The position numbers were made by a program, and so were the translations under genes. From Marinobacter fonticola (GTDB lineage: Bacteria; Pseudomonadota; Gammaproteobacteria; Pseudomonadales; Oleiphilaceae), in assembly GCF_008122265.1 (NCBI RefSeq), contig NZ_CP043042.1, positions 310,001 to 374,000 on the forward strand: a stretch of DNA of 64,000 nucleotides, written 5' to 3'. The notes beneath the pieces were generated by a model that did not search any database, was not told the DNA's origin, and saw nothing but the letters and a program-made list of their open reading frames with translations. Positions 50,540 through 59,919 of this stretch are shown one piece after another. Each line of letters opens with the position of its first letter. The first letter of the stretch is position 1.

Positions 50540-52210
50540 ATGTTTACGAGACACCATGGGGTCTGGCCAAAAGAGTTGCCCAAGACCATGACGCTGCCCA
50601 AAACCAGCGTGTTTACCAATCTGTCCATTGCGGCACAGCGCTACCCGGATCATCCGGCCATCATCTTCTATGACAAGGTGATGACCTACCAGCAACTGCT
50701 GGACGAAACCGAGGCCCTGGCCGGCTATCTCCAGGAGAAAGGCGTAAAGAAGGGCGACCGGGTCCTCCTTTATATGCAGAACTCGCCCCAGTACGTCGTG
50801 AGCTACTACGCCATCCTGCGGGCGGATGCGGCGGTGATCCCGGTCAACCCGATGAACCGGGCGGCGGAGCTGGAGCATTACATTAGCGATACCGACGCCC
50901 GCCTTTGTTTAGCGGGCCAGGAGCTGGCGGGGTTCATCGCGCCTTTGGTAGGCAATACACATCTGGAAGAAGTGGTGGTCGCCGCCTACAACAGCTACAT
51001 CGATGCCAACACCGACCTCAACCTACCCGCAGAGGTGGCCGCGCCGGCCGCTAAGCTGGAAGCGCCGGGGTTGGTGAGCTGGGACGAGGTGATCAAGGCC
51101 GGCCATGTGCCCGGACCGCATACGGCAGGCCCTGACGATATAGCCGTGATTCCCTATAGCTCCGGCACCACCGGTGCGCCCAAGGGCTGTACCCATATTC
51201 ACCGTGGCGTGATGGCGACAGCCGTGCACCGGGCCTACTGGAACCTGAGCACCGCGGATACGGTTCAGCTTTCGACGTTGCCGTTCTTCCATGTGACCGG
51301 TATGACCGGCTCAATGAACAGTCCGATCTACAGCGGTTCCATCTCGGTGATCATGACCCGCTGGGATCGCACCACGGCGGCCAAGCTGATCGAGCGTTAC
51401 AAGGTCACCGGCTGGACCAACATCGTCACCATGGCGGTGGATTTCCTATCCAACCCCGAACTGGCCAATTACGACATTAGCAGCCTCAAGACCATCGGTG
51501 GTGGCGGTGCCGCCATGCCGGCGGCCGTCGCATCCAAATTGAAAACCCTCACGGGTTTGAATTACATCGAAGGCTACGGCCTGTCGGAAACCATGGCGGC
51601 CACCCATATCAACCCGTCTAATGCACCGAAGGCTCAATGTCTCGGGGTGCCGGTATTCGACGTGGATTCGCGCATCGTCGATGTAGAAACCTTGCAGGAA
51701 AAAGGTCCGGGCGAGGTGGGCGAGATCGTCAGCAATGGCCCGCAGGTCACCGTGGGCTACTGGAACCGGCCGATGGAAACCGAAGCCGCATTTATCGAGC
51801 TGGACGGCAAACGCTTCTTCCGCACGGGCGATCTGGGCTACTACGACGAGGACGGCTACTTCTTCATGGTCGACCGGGTGAAGCGGATGATCAATGCTTC
51901 CGGCTTCAAGGTGTGGCCCTCGGAGGTGGAAAGCCTGATGTACCGTCATCCCTCGATCCACGAATGTTGTGTGATCTCGGCGCCGGATCCCAAACGGGGC
52001 GAAACCGTAAAAGCCTGCATCGTGCTGACGCCCGAAGCGGAGGGAACGGTCACGGCCGAGGAGATCATTGCCTGGTGCAAGGAAGAGATGTCGGCCTACA
52101 AGGTGCCGCAACAGGTCGAGTTCGTCATCGAGCTGCCTAAATCGCCCACCGGCAAGGTGATGTGGCGTGCCCTGCAGGAGCAGGAATGGCAGGACCAGAC
52201 TGCGGTCTAG
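50540..52210 (+). CDS. AMP-forming acyl-CoA synthetase (2)
   Basis: 556 residues. ANL motifs: IPYSSGTTGAPKGCTHIH, EGYGLSETMAATH, FRTGDLGYYDEDGYFFMVDRVKRMINASGFKVWPSEVE and C-terminal Lys in SPTGKVMWRAL. It belongs to the long/medium-chain fatty-acid or LvaE-like ligases. Last gene before the second liv importer; probably makes the CoA ester that enters the kinase/dehydrogenase route. Confidence 0.92.
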   Translation: MFTRHHGVWPKELPKTMTLPKTSVFTNLSIAAQRYPDHPAIIFYDKVMTYQQLLDETEALAGYLQEKGVKKGDRVLLYMQNSPQYVVSYYAILRADAAVIPVNPMNRAAELEHYISDTDARLCLAGQELAGFIAPLVGNTHLEEVVVAAYNSYIDANTDLNLPAEVAAPAAKLEAPGLVSWDEVIKAGHVPGPHTAGPDDIAVIPYSSGTTGAPKGCTHIHRGVMATAVHRAYWNLSTADTVQLSTLPFFHVTGMTGSMNSPIYSGSISVIMTRWDRTTAAKLIERYKVTGWTNIVTMAVDFLSNPELANYDISSLKTIGGGGAAMPAAVASKLKTLTGLNYIEGYGLSETMAATHINPSNAPKAQCLGVPVFDVDSRIVDVETLQEKGPGEVGEIVSNGPQVTVGYWNRPMETEAAFIELDGKRFFRTGDLGYYDEDGYFFMVDRVKRMINASGFKVWPSEVESLMYRHPSIHECCVISAPDPKRGETVKACIVLTPEAEGTVTAEEIIAWCKEEMSAYKVPQQVEFVIELPKSPTGKVMWRALQEQEWQDQTAV

Positions 52211-52329
52211 ACGCTCCATCGGTCATTGAGAAATAGAACGGGAACCGCCGGTCCGACTGGCGGTCTCTGTTTCACTAAAGCCATAAAAAAAATGGCATAG
52301 GTTCGCAGAGTGGAATTGTATTTTGTATG

Positions 52330-52357
52330 TTGACAGGAAGTCTGCGCAGTGTACTCT
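52330..52357 (+). promoter_or_regulatory. Sigma-70-type promoter before livH set 2
   Basis: TTGACA (perfect -35), 16-base spacer, TACTCT (-10). The leader to livH is about 195 bases and contains the tandem repeats. Confidence 0.6.
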
Positions 52358-52423
52358 TTAGAGAAAGGTGATATCACAAACTAATCACCTGGCTGAAGAC
52401 GCACTGCCAAGGCTGAGCCCGCG

Positions 52424-52480
52424 GTCCTGACAGCACCACAACGTCCTGACAGCACCACAACGTCCTGACAGCACCACAAA
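52424..52480 (+). repeat. Three tandem copies of a 19-base unit
   Basis: GTCCTGACAGCACCACAAC occurs three times head to tail, the last with A instead of the final C. It lies in the transcribed leader of the liv set 2 operon. Confidence 0.9.
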
Positions 52481-52556
52481 GAAAGTAAAGACCCAAAAGC
52501 TCCGCCGGTTACCCGAACCTGCGGTATATAACAACAACTGCCAAGAGGGGGCCAAC

Positions 52557-53420
52557 TTGAACCTCTTTTTCCAAAACATCGTCAACGGGCTAACGCTTGG
52601 GAGTATCTACGGTCTCGTAGCTCTCGGCCTGACGCTCGTCTACGGTATCCTGCATATCCCTAACTTCGCCCATGGCGCGCTCTACATGGTAGGGGCGTTC
52701 ATGTCGTATTTCCTGATGGTCGACATCGGTGCTCACTACTGGGTCGCCATGGCCGGTTCTGCGGTCATCGTTGCGGCCCTGGCCGTGATCTGTGAACGCC
52801 TGGTATTCCATCCCCTGCGTCATTCCCCGCCCATTCATGACAAGATCGCCGCCATCGGCATTCTGTTGTTCCTGGAAGCGGTGGTGCAGATGTTCTGGGG
52901 TTCGGACTTCCGCCGCATGTCCTCGCCGTTCACCGGCATCATGAACTTCGATGGCCTGATTATCCCCGAGCAGCGGGCGCTGATTATCGTTGGCGCACTG
53001 GTGCTGGTGGTGGCGCTGCAGCTATTCCTGCGCAAGACCATGACCGGCGCCACCATCATCGCCATGGCGCAGAACCGTGAAGGCGCCTTCCTGGTGGGCA
53101 TCGACGCCAACCGAGTGGCCATGATGACCTTCGCCATCTCCGGCGTGCTGGCGGCCTTTGCCGCGACGCTCTATGCGCCGATCAATCTGGTCTATCCGGC
53201 CATGGGGCACATCGTCATCATGAAAGCGTTCGTCATCATCATCCTCGGCGGCATGGGCAGTATTCCCGGCGCCATCGTCGGTGGCATGATCATCGGCTTC
53301 GCCGAGGCGTTTGGCGGCTTTTATATCTCGACCAGCTATAAGGACATTATCGCGTTCGGCCTGCTTGTGCTGATCCTGTCCGTTCGTCCGCAAGGCCTAT
53401 TCGCGAAGGGGGCGCACTAA
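52557..53420 (+). CDS. livH: Branched-chain-type ABC importer permease LivH (set 2)
   Basis: 287 residues, TTG start with GAGGGGG ~7 bases upstream. LivH motifs NGLTLGSIYGLVALGLTLVYGILHIPNFAHGALYMVGAF and VIIILGGMGSIPGAIVGGMIIGFAEAFGG. 8-9 helices. First gene of livHMGFK set 2, directly downstream of the CoA ligase, so it probably imports the substrate of that pathway. Confidence 0.93.
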   Translation: MNLFFQNIVNGLTLGSIYGLVALGLTLVYGILHIPNFAHGALYMVGAFMSYFLMVDIGAHYWVAMAGSAVIVAALAVICERLVFHPLRHSPPIHDKIAAIGILLFLEAVVQMFWGSDFRRMSSPFTGIMNFDGLIIPEQRALIIVGALVLVVALQLFLRKTMTGATIIAMAQNREGAFLVGIDANRVAMMTFAISGVLAAFAATLYAPINLVYPAMGHIVIMKAFVIIILGGMGSIPGAIVGGMIIGFAEAFGGFYISTSYKDIIAFGLLVLILSVRPQGLFAKGAH

Positions 53421-53422
53421 TC

Positions 53423-54451
53423 ATGTTGTTCAAACTGGCTTCCCTTTTCATGCATCCGGCGTTCAAGTATGCGCTGATTGTGCTGGCTTTGTTGTTCCCG
53501 CTGTTCGCCAGTAACGAGTACCAGATCTACGTGATGGCATCGGCCTTTGTCTGGGCCATTGCCGTGTACGGTCTGAACATCATTACCGGCTTCTGCGGCC
53601 AGCTGAACCTGGCCCATGGCGGCTTCTTCGCCATCGGCGCCTACACGCTGGGCCTGCTCAGTGCCGACTATGGCTGGAGCTTCTGGCCGGCGTTCGTGGC
53701 GGCGCTGCTGATGACGGCGTTGCTGGGTTTCTTGGTGGGCGTGGTGTCGCTGCGCCTGAAGGAGCACTACTTTGCGATCTTCACCCTGTGTGTGGGCTTC
53801 ATCATTTATCTGCTGCTGGATAAGTGGGAAGAGTTGACCCATGGTCCGATCGGCGTGCGTGATATCGCTGCACCCAACGGTTTTGGTCTGGTGGATTTCA
53901 CCCAAACGGTGCCCTTCTACTATTTGGTTCTGGCGTTCCTGGTCTTCGCCATGTGGTTTATGGGCAAGCTGTCCCGCTCGCTGCTGGGCCGCACCTTCGT
54001 GGCGATCCGCAACGGCGACGAACTGGCGCAGTCCTTGGGCATCAATCTGATGCGCAACAAGACTATGGCCTTTGTGCTATCGACAACCTATGCCGGTATG
54101 GCAGGCGCGCTCTACGCGGGCATGATCCGGTTCATCGGGCCGGAAGAAGCCAATGTCCAGCATACTTTCGACATGATTACCTACCTGCTGGTGGGCGGTA
54201 TCGGCACCATCTCCGGACCGCTACTGGGTACCGTGGGTATCGTCTGGATCACCCAGTCCCTGCAGTTCCTGGAAGAGTACCGAATGATCATCTTCGGCCC
54301 ACTGCTGGTGCTCTTGGTGATTTTCTTCCCCCGCGGGTTCGTCGGTTCCTTCCTCACCTGGATGCACCGTCAATCCCAGAAACGCGCTGCGCCGAGCAAG
54401 AAGAAGGAAAGCCGTGTCAGCACCGGCAAGGGGGTAGAGAACAATGCTTAA
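53423..54451 (+). CDS. livM: Branched-chain-type ABC importer permease LivM (set 2)
   Basis: 342 residues, standard LivM length (unlike set 1). YGLNIITGFCGQLNLAHGGFFAIGAYTLGLL and GRTFVAIRNGDELAQSLGINLMRNKTMAF (ATPase contact), LLVGGIGTISGPLLGTVGIVW. Basic cytoplasmic tail. Two bases after livH; overlaps livG by 8 bases. Confidence 0.93.
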   Translation: MLFKLASLFMHPAFKYALIVLALLFPLFASNEYQIYVMASAFVWAIAVYGLNIITGFCGQLNLAHGGFFAIGAYTLGLLSADYGWSFWPAFVAALLMTALLGFLVGVVSLRLKEHYFAIFTLCVGFIIYLLLDKWEELTHGPIGVRDIAAPNGFGLVDFTQTVPFYYLVLAFLVFAMWFMGKLSRSLLGRTFVAIRNGDELAQSLGINLMRNKTMAFVLSTTYAGMAGALYAGMIRFIGPEEANVQHTFDMITYLLVGGIGTISGPLLGTVGIVWITQSLQFLEEYRMIIFGPLLVLLVIFFPRGFVGSFLTWMHRQSQKRAAPSKKKESRVSTGKGVENNA

Positions 54452-55211
54452 GATCGAAAACCTCACCAAGATGTTTGGTGGCCTGGCGGCGGTGAACGAT
54501 GTCTCCGTCGAGTTCGAGGCCCACAAGGTGAACGCCATCATCGGGCCCAACGGCGCCGGTAAGAGCACCTTCTTCAACCTGGTCGCCGGCACGCACAAGC
54601 CCACGTCCGGACGCATCATCCTCGACGGCGAGGACATCACGCCGCTGCGCTGCGACTTCATTGCCCAGCGCGGGGTGGGCCGCACCTTCCAGACCACTAA
54701 CCTGTTCGAGCAGGCGTCGGTGCTGGACAACCTGATCGTCGGTCACCGGCTGCGGACCCAGTCCGGTCTGTGGGACGTGCTGATCAACTCCAAGCGGTTG
54801 CAGGCGGAAGAAAAGGCCTGTCGCGAGAAAGCCCGCGAGGCACTGAACTTCGTCGGTCTGTCCCATGTGGAAAACCAGTTCATCGCCGACATCACCCAGG
54901 AAGAGCGCAAGCGCGTGGCTTTCGCCCTGGCCTTGGCTACCGATCCCAAGATCGTGCTGCTGGATGAGCCGGCCGCCGGGGTCAACCCGGAAGAGACTGA
55001 AGGCCTGGCGGACCTGATGCGTAAGATGGTCAAGCATGGGCTGACCGTTTGCCTGATCGAGCACAAGATGGACATGATCATGGGCATCGCCGACAAGATC
55101 ATGGTGCTCGACCATGGCGAGAAGATAGCCGAGGGCACGCCGAAGGAAGTCCGGGAGAATCCGGTTGTCATCGAAGCCTACCTGGGGAGTGACGAAGATG
55201 TTGCAGCTTAA
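54444..55211 (+). CDS. livG: Branched-chain-type ABC importer ATPase LivG (set 2)
   Basis: 255 residues. Walker A GPNGAGKSTFFNLVAG, LivG-type signature ITQEERKRVAFALALA, Walker B IVLLDEPAAGVNPEE, H-loop LIEHKMDMIMG. All key residues intact. Overlaps livM and livF. Confidence 0.93.
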   Translation: MLKIENLTKMFGGLAAVNDVSVEFEAHKVNAIIGPNGAGKSTFFNLVAGTHKPTSGRIILDGEDITPLRCDFIAQRGVGRTFQTTNLFEQASVLDNLIVGHRLRTQSGLWDVLINSKRLQAEEKACREKAREALNFVGLSHVENQFIADITQEERKRVAFALALATDPKIVLLDEPAAGVNPEETEGLADLMRKMVKHGLTVCLIEHKMDMIMGIADKIMVLDHGEKIAEGTPKEVRENPVVIEAYLGSDEDVAA

Positions 55212-55905
55212 AAATGTCGACGTCTGCTATGGCAGCTTCAAGGCCCTCAACAACATCTCGATGAGTGTGGATACCGGCGAGTTGGTCGTCCTGCTGGGGG
55301 CTAACGGCGCCGGTAAGTCCACCTTGTTCAATACGCTTAGCGGCCTGAACAAGCCGACCGCCGGCGAGATCGAATTCGAGGGCAAACGGATCGGCGGGCT
55401 CAAGCCCAGTGCGGTGGTCTCGTCGGGCATCGTGCAATGCGCCGAGGGCCGTAAACTGTTCCCGCAGATGAGCGTCATGCAGAACCTGATGATGGGCGCC
55501 TATGTTCATCGCCGGGATAAGTCCGGCAGCAAGAAGTACCTGGACGAGGTACTGGAGCTGTATCCGATCCTGAAAGAAAAGGCGGATCAGCCGGCGGGCT
55601 CCCTGTCCGGCGGTCAGCAACAGATGGTGGCCATCGGTCGCGCGCTGATGAGCCGTCCGCGTCTGCTGATGCTGGACGAACCGTCTCTGGGGCTGGCACC
55701 ACTGGTGGTGCGCCAGATGTTCGAGACGATTCAGAAAATTAACAGCCTGGGAACCACGGTTCTGCTGGCTGAACAGAATGCCTTTGCGGCACTGAAGATT
55801 GCCAGCCGTGCTTACGTCATGGAAAACGGCCAACTGGTCATGGAAGGTGACCGGGAAACCATGCTGGGCAATGAGCAGGTGCGCAAGGCATATATCGGGG
55901 CTTAA
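55198..55905 (+). CDS. livF: Branched-chain-type ABC importer ATPase LivF (set 2)
   Basis: 235 residues from MLQLKNVDVCYGSFKALNN (ATG 55198, 14-base overlap with livG; the frame is open further upstream). Walker A GANGAGKSTLFNTLSG with normal Lys, signature LSGGQQQMVAIGRAL, Walker B LLMLDEPSLGLAP, LLAEQNAFAALKIASRAYVMENG. In contrast to LivF of set 1 it is fully intact. Confidence 0.93.
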   Translation: MLQLKNVDVCYGSFKALNNISMSVDTGELVVLLGANGAGKSTLFNTLSGLNKPTAGEIEFEGKRIGGLKPSAVVSSGIVQCAEGRKLFPQMSVMQNLMMGAYVHRRDKSGSKKYLDEVLELYPILKEKADQPAGSLSGGQQQMVAIGRALMSRPRLLMLDEPSLGLAPLVVRQMFETIQKINSLGTTVLLAEQNAFAALKIASRAYVMENGQLVMEGDRETMLGNEQVRKAYIGA

Positions 55906-56020
55906 GCAAAGTCCCGTCTTGAGTACGGAGCACAACGCAAAACCTGGACGAGCAATTCATCAAACAACAAATAATCGTTATCCAACAAGAATGACAGGCG
56001 CAATACCCAAGGAGAAAACA

Positions 56021-57178
56021 ATGAGAATGCTGAAAAAACTTGGTCGTGCGATCGCAGTGGCAACGTTGGGCGCGGGCATCTCCGCTGGCGCCATGGCGGA
56101 ATCCACAGTGAATATCGGTTTTACCGGTCCGCTCAGCGGTGGCGCCGCCCTCTACGGCGAGAACACCCTGTCCGGCCTGCGCATGGCTGCGGACGAGGTC
56201 AATGCCAACGGTGGTTTCGACATTAATGGCGAAACCTACAAGGTGAACATCATTTCCCTGGATGACCGGTATTCCCCGGCCCAGGCGGCGACCAATGCCA
56301 AGCGCCTGAAGCAGGAATCCAACGTCCCGGCGGTTTTCGTTCCGCATTCCGGCGGTATCTTTGCACTGCAGGATTTCAATGAGCAGGACAACTTCCTGAT
56401 CATGGCCTACACCAGTGTCCCCACGGTTACCGAAAAGGGCAACGCGCTGACCATCCGTATCCCGCCGACGTTCGACGGCTACGTTCGTGCCTTCACCGAC
56501 TATGCTCTGGAGCACGAGGGCAAGAAGCTCGGTATGGGCGGAGCTACCCACGAATACGCCAAGATTTGGGGCAGCATGATTGAGAAGGCCTGGACCTCGA
56601 AAGGCGGGGAAGTTGTGGCTAACAACCCGATGGATTACAACAAGTCCGCCGACTTCTATACCGGCGTCAGCCGTATCGTTGCCTCCAATCCGGACGTGAT
56701 GTTCGTGGGTGGCGCGTCCGAGCCGACGGGGCTTGTCGTGCAGCAGGCGCGTCAGTTGGGCTTCCAGGGCGGTTTTATCGTCATGGATCAGGCAAAAATC
56801 GATGAGGTCGCAGATGTGGCCGGCGGTCTGGAGATGGTGGAGGGTGCCATTGGCGTCGTTCCGCTGTCTGTCTATGAGACGCCAGCCGCCCAGGACTTCA
56901 TCAAGCGTTACGAAGATGAGTTCGGTAAAACCCCCGGCTCCGAGGCTGCCTACAACTACCTGGCGCTCCACGGTCTGGTAAAGGCGATGGACATGGCTGA
57001 AACCACTGATCCGAAGAAGATCCGTGCCACCATGAGCGAAGCGATGGCGAGTCTTGAAGATTCCAAGAACCCGTATGAGGTCACTGAAGTGACCGATAAG
57101 GGCGGTTTTGTCACCGAAACCACCCTTGCGGTGGTCGAGGACGGCAAGATTGTCCAGAAGCCGATTGAAGACCAGTAA
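56021..57178 (+). CDS. livK: Periplasmic binding protein of liv-type importer (set 2)
   Basis: 385 residues from MRMLKKLGRAIAV, with AAGGAGA 6 bases upstream; the longer frame lies inside livF. Signal peptide ends AGAMAES. Peripla_BP_6 domain: VNIGFTGPLSGGAALYGENTLSGLRMAADEVNANGG, VPAVFVPHSGGIFALQDFNEQ, MVEGAIGVVPLSVYETPAAQDF. The ligand may be a carboxylate/aromatic rather than an amino acid given the CoA genes around (inference). Strong terminator follows. Confidence 0.92.
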   Translation: MRMLKKLGRAIAVATLGAGISAGAMAESTVNIGFTGPLSGGAALYGENTLSGLRMAADEVNANGGFDINGETYKVNIISLDDRYSPAQAATNAKRLKQESNVPAVFVPHSGGIFALQDFNEQDNFLIMAYTSVPTVTEKGNALTIRIPPTFDGYVRAFTDYALEHEGKKLGMGGATHEYAKIWGSMIEKAWTSKGGEVVANNPMDYNKSADFYTGVSRIVASNPDVMFVGGASEPTGLVVQQARQLGFQGGFIVMDQAKIDEVADVAGGLEMVEGAIGVVPLSVYETPAAQDFIKRYEDEFGKTPGSEAAYNYLALHGLVKAMDMAETTDPKKIRATMSEAMASLEDSKNPYEVTEVTDKGGFVTETTLAVVEDGKIVQKPIEDQ

Positions 57179-57190
57179 GCTCGGCTGAAC

Positions 57191-57218
57191 AAAAAAGGGG
57201 CCCGCGGGCCCCTTTTTT
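57191..57218. terminator. Strong terminator after liv set 2
   Basis: A 28-base perfect palindrome: A6, GGGGCCC, then its inverse, ending in T6. Works in both directions. Confidence 0.92.
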
Positions 57219-57300
57219 AGTGCGGAAGCCAGGGCAGCCCTGCGGGCTGCTCCGAAGCTGAAGCGTCGGCTACATTTTGCGGGCAACTCGAGTGTGTAGC

Positions 57301-57333
57301 AGAAGCTTTAGCTTCTGAGGCGCCGCAGGCGCC
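57301..57333. repeat. Paired small hairpins (REP-like)
   Basis: AGAAGCTTTAGCTTCT (57301-57316) and GGCGCCGCAGGCGCC (57319-57333) stand side by side just before the 3' end of the maoC-like gene (minus strand). Possibly a terminator or a REP-like unit. Confidence 0.5.
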
Positions 57334-57346
57334 CCTATTCGACAAA

Positions 57347-57802
57347 TCACCGCACATACATTACCAGATTCTCCGCCACACAGGCCGGCTTGTCCTCACC
57401 CTCGATCTGGACCTGGGTGGTGTAGGTCGCCAGCACTCGCTGGTCGTCAACGGCGCTGACGTCTTTAAGGGTCACCTCGGTACGGATGGCCGATCCGGAC
57501 TTGACCGCCGCCGGGAAGCGAAGCTTGTTAAGCCCATAGTTGATGCTGGCGGAGGTGCCGGTCACCTTGATGATGCCCTGATTTAGCAGAGGGATGAGCG
57601 ACACGGTCAGAAACCCGTGGGCGACCGGGCTTTTCCAGGGCGCTTCGCGTTTGGCCCGCTCAACATCGACATGGATCCACTGATGATCGCCAGTGGCATC
57701 CGCGAAGGCCTGGATCATCTCTTGGGAGATAGTTTTCCAGGGGCTGTGGCCAATCAGGGTGTCGGTGTGTTGAGAAAGGTCATCCAAGGCGATTTCTTTC
57801 AT
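57347..57802 (-). CDS. MaoC-like (R)-specific enoyl-CoA hydratase
   Basis: 151 residues from MKEIALDDLSQHTDTL (another ATG at 57814 is possible). Hydratase-2 motif FADATGDHQWIHVDVERAKRE with catalytic Asp and His, and SPVAHGFLTVSLIPLLN. The C-terminal strand domain completes a single hotdog. Hydrates enoyl-CoA to (R)-3-hydroxyacyl-CoA. Divergent from the MDR gene. Confidence 0.9.
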   Translation of the reverse strand: MKEIALDDLSQHTDTLIGHSPWKTISQEMIQAFADATGDHQWIHVDVERAKREAPWKSPVAHGFLTVSLIPLLNQGIIKVTGTSASINYGLNKLRFPAAVKSGSAIRTEVTLKDVSAVDDQRVLATYTTQVQIEGEDKPACVAENLVMYVR

Positions 57803-57935
57803 TGTTGGTCCCATTGTTTTTGTGGTGGAGTGTTTCGAAAAGAGAAATTAAGTTCCGAAATTCATTTTGAAGAACCGCTGCAGCGGGTGCAATGACCAAT
57901 GCACTCGGTTCAGCCACTAACAGAGGATATGGATA

Positions 57936-58964
57936 ATGGAACAGAATCAACAATACATTCTCGCCTCCCGCCCGTCTGGCATGCCGGATGAGGATCACTT
58001 GGCGCTCAAGGATTCACCGATACCGAAGCCCGAAGAGGGACAGGTGTTGCTGAAGACGATTTATCTGTCGCTCGACCCTTACATGCGCGGCCGAATGAAT
58101 GCGGGTGCCTCTTACGCAAGAGGTGTGGAAATCGGCGAGGTGATGACGGGTGGCACCGTCAGCGAAGTGGTGGAAAGCCGGTTCGAGGGCCTCCAACAAG
58201 GCGACATCGTGCTCAGCCACAGTGGCTGGCAACGCTACGACGTGGCTGCGGGCGAGGGCCTGAGAAAGCTCGACCCGGCGGAGGCGCCGGTCAGCACAGC
58301 CGTGGGCGTGCTCGGCATGCCGGGTTTCACGGCCTATGTCGGCCTGCTGGACTTGGGGTTGCCCAAGACGGGTGAGACTGTTGTGGTTTCGGCCGCCTCA
58401 GGCGCCGTGGGGCAGGTGGTGGGACAGATTGCCAAGCTCAAGGGGTGCCGGGTGGTCGGCGTCGCAGGGGCTGACGACAAGTGCCGCCACGTGGTCAACA
58501 CCTATGGCTTCGACGCGTGTATCAACTACAAGGACGATGATTTCGAAACCCAGCTTGACCGGGCCTGTCCGGACGGCATCGATATCTACTTCGAGAATGT
58601 CGGTGGCAAGGTGTTCGATGCAGTGATGAAGCGAGTCAACGATTTTGCCCGCATACCCGTGTGTGGCCGCATAGCCCATTACAACCAGACCTCATTGCCT
58701 GAAGGGGCCGACCGTCTGATTCCGTTTATGGGGAAGGTTTTGATCAAGCGTCTGACGATTCGCGGTTTTATCCAGTCGGACCATCTGGAGCGTCATTCGG
58801 ACTTTCTGAAAGACATGGCCGCCTGGATTCGCGAAGGGAAGGTGCAGTACCAGGAAGATATCGTCGACGGGTTTGAAAACACCCTGTCGGCCTTCCAGGG
58901 GCTTCTGGAAGGCCGCAACCGGGGCAAGATGCTGGTTCGGGTGGCGGACGATCCGACGTTATAA
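57936..58964 (+). CDS. Zinc-independent MDR-family NADPH reductase (CurA-like)
   Basis: 342 residues. The N-terminus (LASRPSGMPDEDHLALKD...LSLDPYMRGRMN) and nucleotide loop (GETVVVSAASGAVGQVVGQIAKLKGCRVVGVAG) match the leukotriene-B4-dehydrogenase/CurA group that reduces C=C bonds next to carbonyls. FENVGGKVFDAVMKRVNDFARIPVCGRIA is also diagnostic. No zinc ligands. GAGGATATGG precedes the start. Probably reduces an unsaturated acyl or ketone intermediate of the pathway. Confidence 0.9.
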   Translation: MEQNQQYILASRPSGMPDEDHLALKDSPIPKPEEGQVLLKTIYLSLDPYMRGRMNAGASYARGVEIGEVMTGGTVSEVVESRFEGLQQGDIVLSHSGWQRYDVAAGEGLRKLDPAEAPVSTAVGVLGMPGFTAYVGLLDLGLPKTGETVVVSAASGAVGQVVGQIAKLKGCRVVGVAGADDKCRHVVNTYGFDACINYKDDDFETQLDRACPDGIDIYFENVGGKVFDAVMKRVNDFARIPVCGRIAHYNQTSLPEGADRLIPFMGKVLIKRLTIRGFIQSDHLERHSDFLKDMAAWIREGKVQYQEDIVDGFENTLSAFQGLLEGRNRGKMLVRVADDPTL

Positions 58965-58981
58965 CCTCATTGCTCGAGTCG

Positions 58982-59091
58982 GGAAGCGAATGGACACCCT
59001 CGCCTACGTTGGATTAGACGGCCATCCCTGGCCGGCTAATCCAACCAGGACGTCCCTGTCCTTCCTTCGGCGAGGGCATCCACCCGCTTCC
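58982..59091. repeat. Long nested imperfect palindrome between convergent genes
   Basis: Outer arms: GGAAGCGAATGGACACCCTC at 58982 and its inverse near 59069-59091 (GGCGAGGGCATCCACCCGC) with few mismatches. Inner perfect hairpin TTGGATTAG (59009-59017) / CTAATCCAA (59036-59044). It lies between the MDR gene and the aldolase-type gene, and may end both transcripts. Confidence 0.6.
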
Positions 59092-59136
59092 TTCGGGCCT
59101 TGGGGTAGCCCCGGAGGATCAGCTCTGCGTTAACCC

Positions 59137-59904
59137 TTAAACCGCATACCCCGGATTCTTGCTATCCAGCAACCGCAACAACGCCGGCCAGGTCAGCTTG
59201 GCCGCCTTGCCCAGCGACTGGGATTGCTCACGCGTCGTGGCGATGGCCTCGTCAGACGGTATCCAGGTGGGTCCGCACGCCTGGGCTTTCACCTGGATCT
59301 CACAGGCCTTCATCAGGAAATAGAGATAGGTGAAGGTCTGCGGTACATCGTTCCCGGCGGTCAGCACGCCGTGATTGCGCAGGATCAGCATCGACTTATC
59401 GCCGATGTCCCGGATCAGCCGTTCCCGCTCGTCCAGGTTCAGTGCCACGCCCTCGTAATCGTGATACGCCACATGATCCAGGCAGAGCATCGCCGTCTGG
59501 CTCAAGGGCAATAGGCCGTCCTTGTGGGCGGACACCGCCACGCCATCGGCAGCGTGCAGATGCATGACCGCACCAGCGTCCTCACGCCCCATATGGATGG
59601 CGCTGTGGATGGTGAAGCCCGCCGGATTGACCCTTGGCAGGCCACCGGCCTGCACGACATTCCCTTCCTGATCCACTTTGACCAGCGACGACGCGGTGAT
59701 CTCGTGAAACAGCAGGCCATAGGGGTTGATCAGGAAGTGGTGCTCAGGCCCCGGCACCCGGGCGGAGAGGTGGGTGAACACCAGATCGTCCCAGCCGAAC
59801 AGCGCCACCAGCCGGTAGGCTGCCGCCAAGTCGCAACGGGCCTGCCACTCCTGTTTACGCAAGGCTTTATCCTGATCTTGATCTTGTTGTCGATTGGATT
59901 GCAT
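59137..59904 (-). CDS. Class II aldolase/adducin-family protein
   Basis: 255 residues. Domain core DLAAAYRLVALFGWDDLVFTHLSARVPG, GLLFHEITASSLVKVD, and zinc ligands in AVMHLHAADGVAVSA and ILRNHGVLTAG. Good GAGGAGG ribosome site. No sugar-phosphate genes are nearby; such proteins also act as decarboxylases or retro-aldolases in acid catabolism. Downstream of the acyl-CoA dehydrogenase pair but separated from it by a terminator. Confidence 0.88.
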   Translation of the reverse strand: MQSNRQQDQDQDKALRKQEWQARCDLAAAYRLVALFGWDDLVFTHLSARVPGPEHHFLINPYGLLFHEITASSLVKVDQEGNVVQAGGLPRVNPAGFTIHSAIHMGREDAGAVMHLHAADGVAVSAHKDGLLPLSQTAMLCLDHVAYHDYEGVALNLDERERLIRDIGDKSMLILRNHGVLTAGNDVPQTFTYLYFLMKACEIQVKAQACGPTWIPSDEAIATTREQSQSLGKAAKLTWPALLRLLDSKNPGYAV

Positions 59905-59919
59905 AGGGCCTCCTCAACT

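Larger units (their letters stand above)
52211..52556. other. Promoter region of the second liv operon
   Basis: Contains a sigma-70-like promoter (52330-52357) and a triple 19-base tandem repeat (52424-52480), listed separately; no gene. Confidence 0.6.

Noticed and set aside
52424..52480. CRISPR array
   Set aside because: The three units are head-to-tail without spacers; no cas genes. It is a plain tandem repeat.
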